From an uncultured Verrucomicrobia subdivision 3 bacterium (GTDB taxonomy: Bacteria; Verrucomicrobiota; Verrucomicrobiia; Limisphaerales; UBA11358): a DNA stretch of 64,000 nt. The notes under the pieces were generated by a model. That model did not search any database. It saw only the letters and a program-made list of their open reading frames with translations, and was not told the DNA's origin. Made by a program: the position numbers and the translations under genes. The stretch covers positions 1-64,000 of the forward strand of contig CAITTG010000079.1 of NCBI GenBank assembly GCA_903895255.1, written 5' to 3'. This document shows positions 42,621-51,211 of the stretch, in pieces (position 1 is the stretch's first letter; every line of letters starts with the position of its first letter).

Positions 42621-44948
42621 CTACTCTTGCGGATAAACCAGTATCCGGTCGTGCACCAGCACGATCAAATCGTTCTTTTTGTCGCCGGTCACGTCGGAGA
42701 CCAAGGCTTCGCGCGGTTCGGGAATGGCGTTCTCCCGGTTGCGGAAGGTGTGCTGCTCAAATACTGGCCAGCGGTCACCCGGCACGAATTTGTGGTGCGC
42801 GTCAAACAGCACCACATCCAGATAATTCTTGGCTGTCTCCATGAAGATTAATTCCTTGCGCCCGTCGCCGTTGATATCCCCGGACACCACGTCATTGAGG
42901 AAGCCATCCTTGATGGGCGTGTCATATCCGTCCAGTTCCTTCAACTGCCACTGGTCGCCGGCCAGCGGCAGCCAGGCCACGGCGTTCTGCCCCAGGAAGG
43001 CCACGCTTTGCGTGTTGGTGCCGCCCAGTTTTATGGTGGTGATGCCGCCAAAATCCGCCACGGGCAGTTCCACGTTTTTCACCACCTGCCAGACGCCGGC
43101 GTTGTCCCGCTCGCAGAGGGTTAGTTGTTTGTGCTCGGCATCCAGCAAAAAGATGGCGGCCACCGCGTTGGTGCCGTTTACGACCGTGGTCGCCCCGGAA
43201 ATGCGTGAGTCCCGGGCCGCGCCATTGATCTGGTCCTTCACGCGAAAACCCCAGCCCGGGGTGTTGGTGGTGGTGTCGGTCTTGGGTTGTTGCTCCAGGA
43301 CCACCGCGCGCACAAAGTTCTTTTGCGGCAGCAGCAGTTCGGCCTTGCCATCGCCATCCACGTCCAGTGAGGAAATCCAGGGTTGTTCCATCGCCCCGCC
43401 CGGTGCGTCGGCATCCACCTCGTCAAAGTCCCCGCCGCTTTTTTGCAGCAGGACTTTGATTTTTTCGTAGGGTATGAGAATCACCACGTCCGGGCGGCCG
43501 TCCTGGTTCGCGTCCAGAATCGTCATGCTGGCAGGGGTGGATTTAAAACTGTCACTCAACCGCTTGGTGCGGGTTTTGCCGTCGGGGTTGCGTGTGACCA
43601 GCGAGCGCACGCCGTCCTTGTCCACGAGCACTGCCAGCACCGGCTTGGCACCCGGTTTCAGCACGCCTGTGGTCATCACCAGCGGTTTGCCGTCCAGGGG
43701 AATGATCGTGGGGAAAGGCAGTTTGCCATTCGCGTCGAAGCGGGTCATGCCGACGGCATTTTCATCCCGGCTCAGTAGAAAAATTTCGGGATGACCGTCG
43801 CCGTTCCAGTCCGAGGCCACGATCTGGCTGACGCCCGCGAGGGTGGGAAATGTTTTGGCGGGGGCCAGCGTGCCATCCGCCTGTTGCAAATACACCGAAA
43901 CCTGGCCGCTTTCCGGCTCGGCCACGAGCAGATCCGCCCGGCCATCCCCGTTCACATCCGCCCACAACAACCCGCGCTGGCCTGAATCTGACTTGGTCAG
44001 TGGAAAGATTTGAAACTGTCCCTGCCGCAGGTCGCCGGACAACACCTCGCCGGGTCGCCGGACGAATTGCGAAACCCCGGCCCGGCCGGAGCTTTGAGCG
44101 ATGGTCACCACAAAGTTCCGCCCATTTTCTTCCAGATCGTCGGCGATATAGGAGCGGATGGGCTGCGTCTTGAAATAGGTTTCCGGTCCGAGCTGGCCGG
44201 CGGCGTTTTGCAGGCGAAACCGGAACGGCGTGGGACTGTCAAAGTCCACCAGCACCAGATCGCTCCGCCCGTCGCCATCCACATCCACGATTTGCACCGA
44301 TTTGGGGGTGCCGGAATAGGGGATTTTCTGGGGATCGCCCAGCGTGCCGTCGGCTAGCTGCGGCAGGAAATAAATCGCGCCCCCGTCACCCAACAGCACC
44401 ACGTCGGTCCGGCCATCCCCGTTCAGGTCGCCCGTCACCAAGGCATTGGCATCCATTTGGCCGTCCTCAATGTGCCACTTTTTAGGCTCGCTCCAGCCGT
44501 TGGTGCCTTGATTGTAGAGCACAATCAGATCATGCGCGTCCCCGTAATAAACGATGTCAGGCCGGCCGTCGCCGTTCAAATCCGTCACCGCCATGGCGGC
44601 AATCCGCTCATCCGTGGGCAGGCTGTCGATCCGGAAGCGGGAACCGGCGGGTAGTTCATTCAGCTCCAGTTTGCGCGGGGGATTGGCCGCCGCTTGGTTG
44701 GTTTTGCCTGTCAGATTATAAAGGAGATCAATTTTGGCCCGCAGGTTGTTGGCCACGATCAGGTCGTTCAAGCCGTCGCCGTCCAAATCCGCCGCGTGCA
44801 CCAGGCTGATGCCCTCGTCCACGGGGAAAATCTCCGGGCCACTGAAACCAAAGAGATTCGTTACCGTTTCTGACCGCGAGGCCGGGGCTGCCCCGAGCAT
44901 GAGGGCCAAAGATAGAATTCCACACAGCTGGCTGTTGGTCATACGCAT
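42621..44948 (-). CDS. Secreted FG-GAP/VCBS-repeat beta-propeller protein
   Basis: The 775-residue protein has a signal peptide (to about ASRSE, 27) and many repeats of about 45-60 residues, each with a calcium-binding-like D-x-D/N-G-D-G-x-x-D motif: ADLDGDGLNDLIVANN, TDLNGDGRPDIVYYGD, GDLNGDGRTDVVLLGDGG, VDVDGDGRSDLVLVDFD, ADVNGDGRADLLVAEP, SDWNGDGHPEIFLLSR, LDVDGDGKAELLLPQK and GDINGDGRKELIFME. These form one or two integrin-like propellers. No enzyme motif is seen. Extracellular glycan or protein binding is the usual guess. It is upstream of the GH9 gene on the same strand but separated by a terminator. Confidence 0.88.
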   Translation of the reverse strand: MRMTNSQLCGILSLALMLGAAPASRSETVTNLFGFSGPEIFPVDEGISLVHAADLDGDGLNDLIVANNLRAKIDLLYNLTGKTNQAAANPPRKLELNELPAGSRFRIDSLPTDERIAAMAVTDLNGDGRPDIVYYGDAHDLIVLYNQGTNGWSEPKKWHIEDGQMDANALVTGDLNGDGRTDVVLLGDGGAIYFLPQLADGTLGDPQKIPYSGTPKSVQIVDVDGDGRSDLVLVDFDSPTPFRFRLQNAAGQLGPETYFKTQPIRSYIADDLEENGRNFVVTIAQSSGRAGVSQFVRRPGEVLSGDLRQGQFQIFPLTKSDSGQRGLLWADVNGDGRADLLVAEPESGQVSVYLQQADGTLAPAKTFPTLAGVSQIVASDWNGDGHPEIFLLSRDENAVGMTRFDANGKLPFPTIIPLDGKPLVMTTGVLKPGAKPVLAVLVDKDGVRSLVTRNPDGKTRTKRLSDSFKSTPASMTILDANQDGRPDVVILIPYEKIKVLLQKSGGDFDEVDADAPGGAMEQPWISSLDVDGDGKAELLLPQKNFVRAVVLEQQPKTDTTTNTPGWGFRVKDQINGAARDSRISGATTVVNGTNAVAAIFLLDAEHKQLTLCERDNAGVWQVVKNVELPVADFGGITTIKLGGTNTQSVAFLGQNAVAWLPLAGDQWQLKELDGYDTPIKDGFLNDVVSGDINGDGRKELIFMETAKNYLDVVLFDAHHKFVPGDRWPVFEQHTFRNRENAIPEPREALVSDVTGDKKNDLIVLVHDRILVYPQE

Positions 44949-45106
44949 AACTGGGGAAAACCTGCCATTCAGGGCCCGGATTGGCGAGTTTATTCGGGTA
45001 TGAACTGTGGCCCGGCCGGCCGGGCATTTGTTGCCATTTAGTCACAAAATCGCCACCCAATTGAAATTTGGGGCAGGGATAGTGGGTTTGTCCCAAACAC
45101 CGAAAC

Positions 45107-45130
45107 GGCCACCGGACCCTTACGGTGGCC
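45107..45130. promoter_or_regulatory. Hairpin in the leader of the metallophosphoesterase gene
   Basis: Perfect 8-base arms GGCCACCG (45107-45114) and CGGTGGCC (45123-45130) lie in the 224-base gap between divergent genes, 43 bases upstream of the ATG at 45173. It may be an operator palindrome or an mRNA leader hairpin. It also overlaps an alternative GTG start (45125), which makes that start less likely. Confidence 0.4.
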
Positions 45131-45172
45131 AATCCGGTCAGAAAACCAACACTACCAACCAAAAGGCAGCGT

Positions 45173-46534
45173 ATGACCAAAAAAAATCCCCCCATCCGTT
45201 CCAAAAAGCCCGGCAAGACCACTGGTCTGGCACTGGCGGGCAACACCCAGACCGTGGCCACAAGCGGTCCGCAATTCGCCCAGCCCGTGCCCACGCCCGA
45301 CCCCACGGGCTACCAGGTAAAGCATGTTTCTGACAAGGCGGCTTACGCCATTTTAGACAGCGAAAAAGGCAGCCTCCTGCCCCGGGCCTTCCCGGCGGGA
45401 CCGGCGGCGGAGCCCGCGCTGGCCCTGGCGGATGCCATCGGATCGAATGGTCCGGCCACGGAGGCGGCCATCACCAGTGCCGGGCAGATCGTGTTTCACG
45501 CCCTGGGCGACACCGGCAACACCACCAGCGCCACGGCGGAAAACACTGTCACGGACAAGCTCGTGTCGGATTTCGCCGAGGAGCAACCCGGTTCGGTGCC
45601 GGCCTTTTGCTACAATCTGGGCGACGTCGTTTACAGTTTCGGCGAGGCGGCCTACTACTACGACCAGTTCTACGATCCCTACCGGAATTATCCCGCGCCC
45701 ATTTTTGCCATTCCCGGCAATCACGACGGCATGGTGGCGCCGAATTCCACCACGCCCAGCTTGCAGGCCTTCCTCGCCAATTTTTGCGACTACGCGGACC
45801 ATGACTTTCACCGCACCCCGGAGGCGGGCAGCCTGGCGCGCACCGCCGGCAAGCAACCCGGCGTCTATTTCACCCTGGAAGCGCCCTTTGTCCGCATTCT
45901 GGGACTGTATAGCAATTGCCTGGAAGACCCCGGCGTCATTTCCTCCCAGAAAAATTCCAACCGCCCTTATCCGGGCCTGAGCGACGTGCAGCTCGATTAT
46001 TTGCAGGCGGCGCTCAAACGCATTAAAACCGAGGCCTTTGCCGGCGCGGTGCTGATCGCGGTGCACCACCCGCCTTATGTGGCGGTGACGGACACGTCCG
46101 CCGGGGCGAACACCGCCGGCAAACATTATGGCAGCCCGCTCATGCTCGCGGACATCGATGCCGCGTGCGCGGCCACGGGCGTCTGGCCGCACGCGGTGCT
46201 GTCCGGCCACGCGCACAATTACCAGCGCTTCACCCGCCATTGGGACGGGCGCGAAACGCCCTATGTGATCTGCGGCAACGGCGGTCACGCCCATGCGCGC
46301 CTCACCAAAAAAGGCGCGCCAGCCCTGCGCACCCCCGCGGTGCAGGACCCGCTTTCCAACGGCGAGGACCAGGTGGTGTTTGAAAACTACGACGACCAGG
46401 ATTATGGCTACCTGCGCATCATCGTCAACGCCACCCAGCTCCGCATTGAATACCACCCGGCTTCCGATGGCGAGGCCGCCAAAACCCCGGATGACGTGGT
46501 GACGGTGGATCTGGCCTCCCGGACTCTCGCGTAA
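45173..46534 (+). CDS. Calcineurin-like metallophosphoesterase
   Basis: This protein of about 453 residues belongs to the calcineurin-like phosphoesterase superfamily. Metal-binding blocks are visible in order: FHALGDTGN (GD block), CYNLGDVVYSF (GDxx), FAIPGNHDGMV (GNHD), VLIAVHHPPYV (H) and VLSGHAHNYQRF (GHxH). The N-terminal about 60 residues are a Lys/Pro-rich tail without a signal peptide (MTKKNPPIRSKKPGKTTG), so export is uncertain. Relatives hydrolyse phosphomonoesters, phosphodiesters or nucleotides; the substrate here is unknown. It is transcribed divergently from the VCBS-repeat gene. Confidence 0.9.
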   Translation: MTKKNPPIRSKKPGKTTGLALAGNTQTVATSGPQFAQPVPTPDPTGYQVKHVSDKAAYAILDSEKGSLLPRAFPAGPAAEPALALADAIGSNGPATEAAITSAGQIVFHALGDTGNTTSATAENTVTDKLVSDFAEEQPGSVPAFCYNLGDVVYSFGEAAYYYDQFYDPYRNYPAPIFAIPGNHDGMVAPNSTTPSLQAFLANFCDYADHDFHRTPEAGSLARTAGKQPGVYFTLEAPFVRILGLYSNCLEDPGVISSQKNSNRPYPGLSDVQLDYLQAALKRIKTEAFAGAVLIAVHHPPYVAVTDTSAGANTAGKHYGSPLMLADIDAACAATGVWPHAVLSGHAHNYQRFTRHWDGRETPYVICGNGGHAHARLTKKGAPALRTPAVQDPLSNGEDQVVFENYDDQDYGYLRIIVNATQLRIEYHPASDGEAAKTPDDVVTVDLASRTLA

Positions 46535-46568
46535 GCAACCCCCGGCGGGCGGGGGGGCGCCTGGCGCG

Positions 46569-46997
46569 TCACCCCGCCTCGCCGATAAAGTGCAACGCTA
46601 TGTGGCGCGCATGGGGCTGGGTGCGGTGTTCCCAGAGATAAATCCCCTGCCATGTGCCCAGCGTCATCCGGCCTTCCCGCACGGGCAGGCTGAGGTTTAC
46701 CGCTGTCAGCGCGGTTCGTACATGCGCCGGCATGTCGTCGTCGCCTTCCATTGTATGCACAAAGAGCCGGTCGCCATCGGGCACCAGGCGTTTAAAAAAG
46801 GCCTCCAAATCCCGGCGCACATCGGGATCGGCATTTTCTTGGATCAATAGCGAGGCCGAGGTGTGCTGCAAATGCAGGGTGATCAGGCCGTGCCGGCAGT
46901 GCTGGCGGTCCAGCCACTGGGCGACGGCGGTGGTAAATTCGTACAGTCCCCGCCCGCGCGTGGGAATGGTCAGGTCCTGAAACGCCTGGGTGATCAT
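46569..46997 (-). CDS. YjbQ/UPF0047 family protein
   Basis: The 142-residue protein matches the YjbQ (secondary thiamine-phosphate synthase) family: FTTAVAQWLD near the start, then LITLHLQHTSASLLIQENAD, the acidic DPDVRRDLEAFF, a MEGDDDMPAHVR block with the conserved Asp/His, LTLGTWQGIYLWEHR-like LGTWQGIYLWEHRTQ, and a HIALHFIGE end. E. coli YjbQ has weak thiamine-phosphate synthase activity, but the physiological role is not settled. It ends 34 bases from the convergent metallophosphoesterase stop and follows the TPR-protein gene by seven bases, a likely operon. Confidence 0.93.
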   Translation of the reverse strand: MITQAFQDLTIPTRGRGLYEFTTAVAQWLDRQHCRHGLITLHLQHTSASLLIQENADPDVRRDLEAFFKRLVPDGDRLFVHTMEGDDDMPAHVRTALTAVNLSLPVREGRMTLGTWQGIYLWEHRTQPHARHIALHFIGEAG

Positions 46998-47004
46998 GTT
47001 GCGT

Positions 47005-48894
47005 TCAGGGGTTGGGGATGGCCGCGCCGCTGGCGGCCAGCAATTTTTCCAGGCCGGGGTTGCGCGGCTGGCCGGTGGCCAGCGCCTTCAAATAATGCCA
47101 GCGCGCCAGCTCCGCCCGGGGCGGTTGCTCACTAATGTAAATGACCGCCAGATTGTTATGGGCCTCGGTATTGTCCGGGGCCAGCACCAACGCCTGCCGC
47201 AGTGCCGTTTCCGCCGGCAGTCGCAGACCCAGATGCCCGAGTGTTATGCCCAGCCACACCTCGATGTCCGCATTCTGCGGATCTAGTTTCGCCGCCCGGC
47301 CCAGGGTGTCCAGCGCGGCGTCATAATTCTCCTGTTGCAAGCGCAGGTGACCCAGCACCGACAGGTTGTAGGCATCGTTGGGGCTGCGGGCCAATGCTGC
47401 CTGGATATGCTTTTCCGCCTCAGGCAAGTGGCCCTGGGACAATTCCACCGCCGCCAGATTCGCCAGGGCCAGGCCGTTGTTTTCGTCATGTTGCAAAATA
47501 CTTTGATACCCGCCCGCCGCCTGGGTGTATTCGTGCGCGGCGAAATAACCGTTGGCGGTGGCCATCAGTGCGGTGGGTTCGGCAGGGCCGGCGGCATTGG
47601 CGGGCGGCACTGGATTCGGCTCCGGGGCGGGCTGGCGGAAGAGGGCGAGTTCTTCGGTGGTGTAGGGCACCCTTTGCGCCTCCACCACGGCGAGGCGGGT
47701 TTGCAGGGTATGCAACTGCTCGCTCAAGTGGGCCACCAGGGCGTTGGTCGCGGCGCGGCTCGCGCTGCCCCCCCACAACTGGCGCGCCGCCATCAATTGC
47801 ACCTTTAACAAATCCCGTTCCTGCTCCAGATCGTGGATGCGCACGGCGTCCTCGGCCACGGTTGCCGCGAGCGGATTCACCGCGTCGGCGGGCGGCGGCG
47901 CGGTGGGCGGCGCTGGTTTGGCCACCGGCGGCCCCGGGGCAGGCAGCCGGGCCAGCAGTGCGGCGCGTTCGGCTTCGTTCTGGCGGGCGGCGGCTTTCAA
48001 TGCGGCAATCTCCGCCCGGGCCTGGGCGAGCTCGGACTGCAATTCGTCGGCCGTCAACTCGGGTTTGGCGGTGGCCAGTTGCTTTTTTAACAGTTCATTT
48101 TCGTCACGCAAGGCCAGGACACCAGCCTGGCTGGCGAGCAGGGTTTTGGTTTGTGCCTGGAGGCCCTGGTTTTCCACTGCGAGCGCGCTGGCCTGCGCCA
48201 TGGCCGTGGCCAGTTGTTTGCCCTCCTCCGCCAGCGACCGCTGGGCTTGGACCAGCGCGTTGGATTCAACCAGCACACTGGCGGAGGGGGAGGTGCCACC
48301 CGGGGCGGCCAGACGCACCCGTAACAAGTCATTCTCCTTCATCAAGGACCGCACCTGTTCCTGCGCTGCCGCGAGAGCGCGCGGGTCAATCGCGGCGGGT
48401 TGGGCGGCCAGGGCTTCCCGGAGTTTGAGCTCCAAGCTGGCATTGCCCGCCTGTAAATTTTGCACTTGGGCCTGCAAGTCCGCAAGTTGCTGCGTCAGCC
48501 GGGCATCCGGGGCCGGGGTGGGGGCAGGGAGGGGCGCTGGGGGCGAGTTGGCCAGGGAGCCGGTCGCCAGCGTGGGGCGGTTCGTGACCGCTGCCAAGGG
48601 GGCAGGGGATATCAAGGTGGCCATGGCGGCGATTTTATCCGCCAGATATTGTTCGCGGAAGGTGACGATGTTGGAGCTCCAGGCGGGGTAGATGCCCGCG
48701 AACTTTTGCAGATCCACCAAGGCGGATTGATACTCGGCCCGGGCTTGCAACGGCTGGCCGCCATCGGCCAGGGCATCGGCCTGCTCGATCTGGCTGAAGA
48801 TGGCCACGTATTGCTCATCCGGACCGGACTGGGCGCGGGCAGCGGCCAGCCCGAGGGCCAGCACTGCCAGGGTGAGCAGGACGCATTGCTTCAT
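47005..48894 (-). CDS. Secreted TPR protein with long coiled coil
   Basis: From the ATG at 48894, which gives a signal peptide MKQCVLLTLAVLALGLAAARAQ, the protein is 629 residues. An N-terminal helical region contains EQYVAIFSQIEQADALADGG. A very Ala/Gln/Leu-rich coiled coil (about 125-400) includes Pro-rich gaps (APLPAPTPAP, PAPGPPVAKPAPPTAPPP). At least four TPR units lie at the C-terminus (ANGYFAAHEYTQAAGGYQSI, GLALANLAAVELSQG, AYNLSVLGHLRLQQENYDAA, NTEAHNNLAVIYISEQ). It probably scaffolds proteins in the periplasm. The open frame runs 35 codons further upstream without a credible start. Confidence 0.88.
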   Translation of the reverse strand: MKQCVLLTLAVLALGLAAARAQSGPDEQYVAIFSQIEQADALADGGQPLQARAEYQSALVDLQKFAGIYPAWSSNIVTFREQYLADKIAAMATLISPAPLAAVTNRPTLATGSLANSPPAPLPAPTPAPDARLTQQLADLQAQVQNLQAGNASLELKLREALAAQPAAIDPRALAAAQEQVRSLMKENDLLRVRLAAPGGTSPSASVLVESNALVQAQRSLAEEGKQLATAMAQASALAVENQGLQAQTKTLLASQAGVLALRDENELLKKQLATAKPELTADELQSELAQARAEIAALKAAARQNEAERAALLARLPAPGPPVAKPAPPTAPPPADAVNPLAATVAEDAVRIHDLEQERDLLKVQLMAARQLWGGSASRAATNALVAHLSEQLHTLQTRLAVVEAQRVPYTTEELALFRQPAPEPNPVPPANAAGPAEPTALMATANGYFAAHEYTQAAGGYQSILQHDENNGLALANLAAVELSQGHLPEAEKHIQAALARSPNDAYNLSVLGHLRLQQENYDAALDTLGRAAKLDPQNADIEVWLGITLGHLGLRLPAETALRQALVLAPDNTEAHNNLAVIYISEQPPRAELARWHYLKALATGQPRNPGLEKLLAASGAAIPNP

Positions 48895-49036
48895 GCGGGC
48901 ACGATAGCGCAAGGGCCGGCTGCTTGGCAACCACCCCGGTGCGGGGACGGCTGTGCCACGCCGGTTGACACTCACATGTAACAAGAGCTTATTTGACATG
49001 CACAGGGCAATTTGCTAACAGTTCAACTCAGGAGTC

Positions 49037-49654
49037 ATGAATAAAGTGCTTAATCAACACGTTCTGGTCCTGAATCGGTTGTGGCAGGCAGTCAATGTTT
49101 GCACCGCCCGGCGCGCCCTCACCCTCTTGTTTCAAGGCCAGGCGCAAGTCGTGCTGAATGACACGGACGGCTCGTTCCGGACCTTCAGCTTTGTCCAATG
49201 GCGCGACCTCTCGGAAACCGCCCCCCAAGAGGAGTCGGTCCACGCCATTTCCTTCCGCATCCGCGTGCCGCGCATCATCCTGCTGCTGGCCTACGACCGT
49301 CTGCCCAAGAAAGAGGTGAAATTCACCCGGCATAATATTTTCGAGCGCGACAAGAACAAGTGCCAGTACTGCGGCGAAGTGTTCGAGCGCAAGGATTTAA
49401 ACCTCGACCACGTCATCCCGCGCGACCGCGGCGGCCCGACCACCTGGGAAAACATCGTGTGCTCGTGCATCGAATGCAACACCCACAAGGCCAACCGCAC
49501 GCCCTCCGAGGCAGGCATGAATTTGATTCGCAAGCCCAAGCGGCCGAAATGGCGGCCGTTCGTGCAAATCAGCTTCAGCCTCAACCAGCACGATAGCTGG
49601 CGGCACTTCATCGACCTGGCCTACTGGAACGTGGAATTGGGCGAGGAGTTGTAA
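49037..49654 (+). CDS. HNH endonuclease family protein
   Basis: This 205-residue stand-alone HNH protein is of the chromosomal type widespread in Planctomycetes, Verrucomicrobia, Cyanobacteria and others. The HNH/zinc core is KCQYCGEVF...LNLDHVIPRDRGG...WENIVCSCIECNTHKANRTP, with two CxxC-type knuckles and catalytic His in LDHV. The N-terminal half (NQHVLVLNRLWQAVNVCTAR, TFSFVQWRDL, ISFRIRVPRIILLLAYDRLP) is characteristic of the family. Cleavage target and role are unknown; a housekeeping or genome-maintenance function is suspected from broad conservation. No intron or mobile context is visible. Confidence 0.92.
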   Translation: MNKVLNQHVLVLNRLWQAVNVCTARRALTLLFQGQAQVVLNDTDGSFRTFSFVQWRDLSETAPQEESVHAISFRIRVPRIILLLAYDRLPKKEVKFTRHNIFERDKNKCQYCGEVFERKDLNLDHVIPRDRGGPTTWENIVCSCIECNTHKANRTPSEAGMNLIRKPKRPKWRPFVQISFSLNQHDSWRHFIDLAYWNVELGEEL

Positions 49655-49852
49655 AACTTCCTGCCGCCCCGTCCCGGGCATCTAATTTCCCGTGGCGACG
49701 TCTCGGCCGAACGCCGCATTTCTCGCCCCGCTCTTGATTCGCGCGCTGACCTAATCGTCATTTAGCCTTTAGCTTCAGCCTTCATCCCTCGCAACCCTCC
49801 GCCAACTTTTGTTCGACTTGGCATGCCCACTGTATAGTTTATCCGCCATCCC

Positions 49853-51019
49853 ATGGCGCGAACGCCCAAAGTTGTGTTGCTGATTGAATCCTCGCGCGGC
49901 GCGGGGCGGGCGCTCCTCTGCGGCATCGCCCAATACGCGCATGACCACGGGCCTTGGTCCTTTTACTGGGAGCCGCGCGGGCTGGACACCGCCTGGCCGG
50001 TTGTGGAATCGCTCGAGGCGGATGGCATCATCCTGCGCGGCGTGGCCAACCTCGAAAAGTTACTGGCCCTGGGGGTGCCCACCGTGGTGGCGGGGCACCG
50101 CAGCGATGTGGCGAGCGGCTTTGTCAACCTTGTCACGGATTCCGCCACTATCGCCCGGCTGGCGGCCGAACACCTCCTGGAATGCGGCTTCAAGCACTTT
50201 GCCTATTGCGGTTTTCAGGACACCCGCTTGGAGCATACCAACTGGTCACGGCAACGGCAGGCGTCCTTTGCGGAGCGCATCCTGGCCGCCGGCCTGGACT
50301 CCCCCCCCAGTTACACGCTGGCCCCGCTGAATCAAAACTGGAGCCGGGAGCGCTCCGAGCTCGCCCGCTGGCTGTCCCGGCTCCCCAAACCCGTTGGTAT
50401 TATGGCCTGCAACGACGACTGCGGCGTGCAGGTGATGGAAGCCTGCAAACTGGCCGGTTTGAAAGTGCCGGAGGTCGTGGGCGTGGTGGGGGTGGACAAT
50501 GACGAGGTTGTCTGCGGGCTGGCCGATCCCCCCATGTCCAGCGTGGTGGTGCAGTTTGAAAACGCCGGCTACCTGGCTGCCCAGGCACTGGACCGTTTGA
50601 TGAAACGGCGTAAAGCCATCCCCGGCCAGATTTTGGTGTCCGCCTCCCATGTGTGCACGCGCCGGTCCACGGACACCCTGGCCATCGAGGATCCGCATCT
50701 CGCCCGGGCCTTGCGCCACATTCGCAGCCAGGTGGCCACCAATCTGGGCGTGGACGACGTCGCGCAGGTCACCGGCATTTCCCGGCGGGGGTTGGAGCGG
50801 CTGTTCCGTCGGCACACGGGCGGCTCCATCCTGGACGCCATTCGGCGGGAGCGCACCGGTCAGATCGCCCGGATGCTGGTGGAGACGGAATTATCCATCC
50901 GCCAGATTGCCGATGCCATGGGCTTTCCGGACACCCAGCATTTTGCGCGCTATTTTCGGACCGTCAAAAAAATCAGTCCGCTGCTCTGGCGCCGCAAGTT
51001 TGCCCGGCCACAGTCGTAA
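49853..51019 (+). CDS. XylR-type regulator (periplasmic-binding-like plus AraC HTH)
   Basis: The 388-residue regulator combines an N-terminal LacI/PurR-like sugar-sensing domain (KVVLLIESSRGAGRALLCGI, ADGIILRG, HLLECGFKHFAYCGF, VGIMACNDDCGVQVMEAC, VVGVDNDEVVCGLADPPMSS) with a C-terminal AraC-type double helix-turn-helix (LGVDDVAQVTGISRRGLERLFR; LSIRQIADAMGFPDTQHFARYF). This architecture is that of XylR from E. coli, which senses xylose, and of many planctomycete/verrucomicrobial paralogues with other ligands. No xylose genes are adjacent; the next gene on the same strand is the giant beta-strand-repeat protein, a possible target. Confidence 0.93.
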   Translation: MARTPKVVLLIESSRGAGRALLCGIAQYAHDHGPWSFYWEPRGLDTAWPVVESLEADGIILRGVANLEKLLALGVPTVVAGHRSDVASGFVNLVTDSATIARLAAEHLLECGFKHFAYCGFQDTRLEHTNWSRQRQASFAERILAAGLDSPPSYTLAPLNQNWSRERSELARWLSRLPKPVGIMACNDDCGVQVMEACKLAGLKVPEVVGVVGVDNDEVVCGLADPPMSSVVVQFENAGYLAAQALDRLMKRRKAIPGQILVSASHVCTRRSTDTLAIEDPHLARALRHIRSQVATNLGVDDVAQVTGISRRGLERLFRRHTGGSILDAIRRERTGQIARMLVETELSIRQIADAMGFPDTQHFARYFRTVKKISPLLWRRKFARPQS

Positions 51020-51211
51020 AATGGTGGTTAATTTGCGCAAATTGGTGTTGTTTGGCGCCCGCATCCGCCGTAAGTTTAGCTCACAAACCCAATTAGTCTG
51101 AAGCGGAAGAGCCGTCAACTGGCCCTTGACCTCATCCCTTTTATTATAACCAGTGATATATCAGTAGTTTGACCGTCCTAAACAAACCTTGGTTGCATCA
51201 ACCCCATCCCT

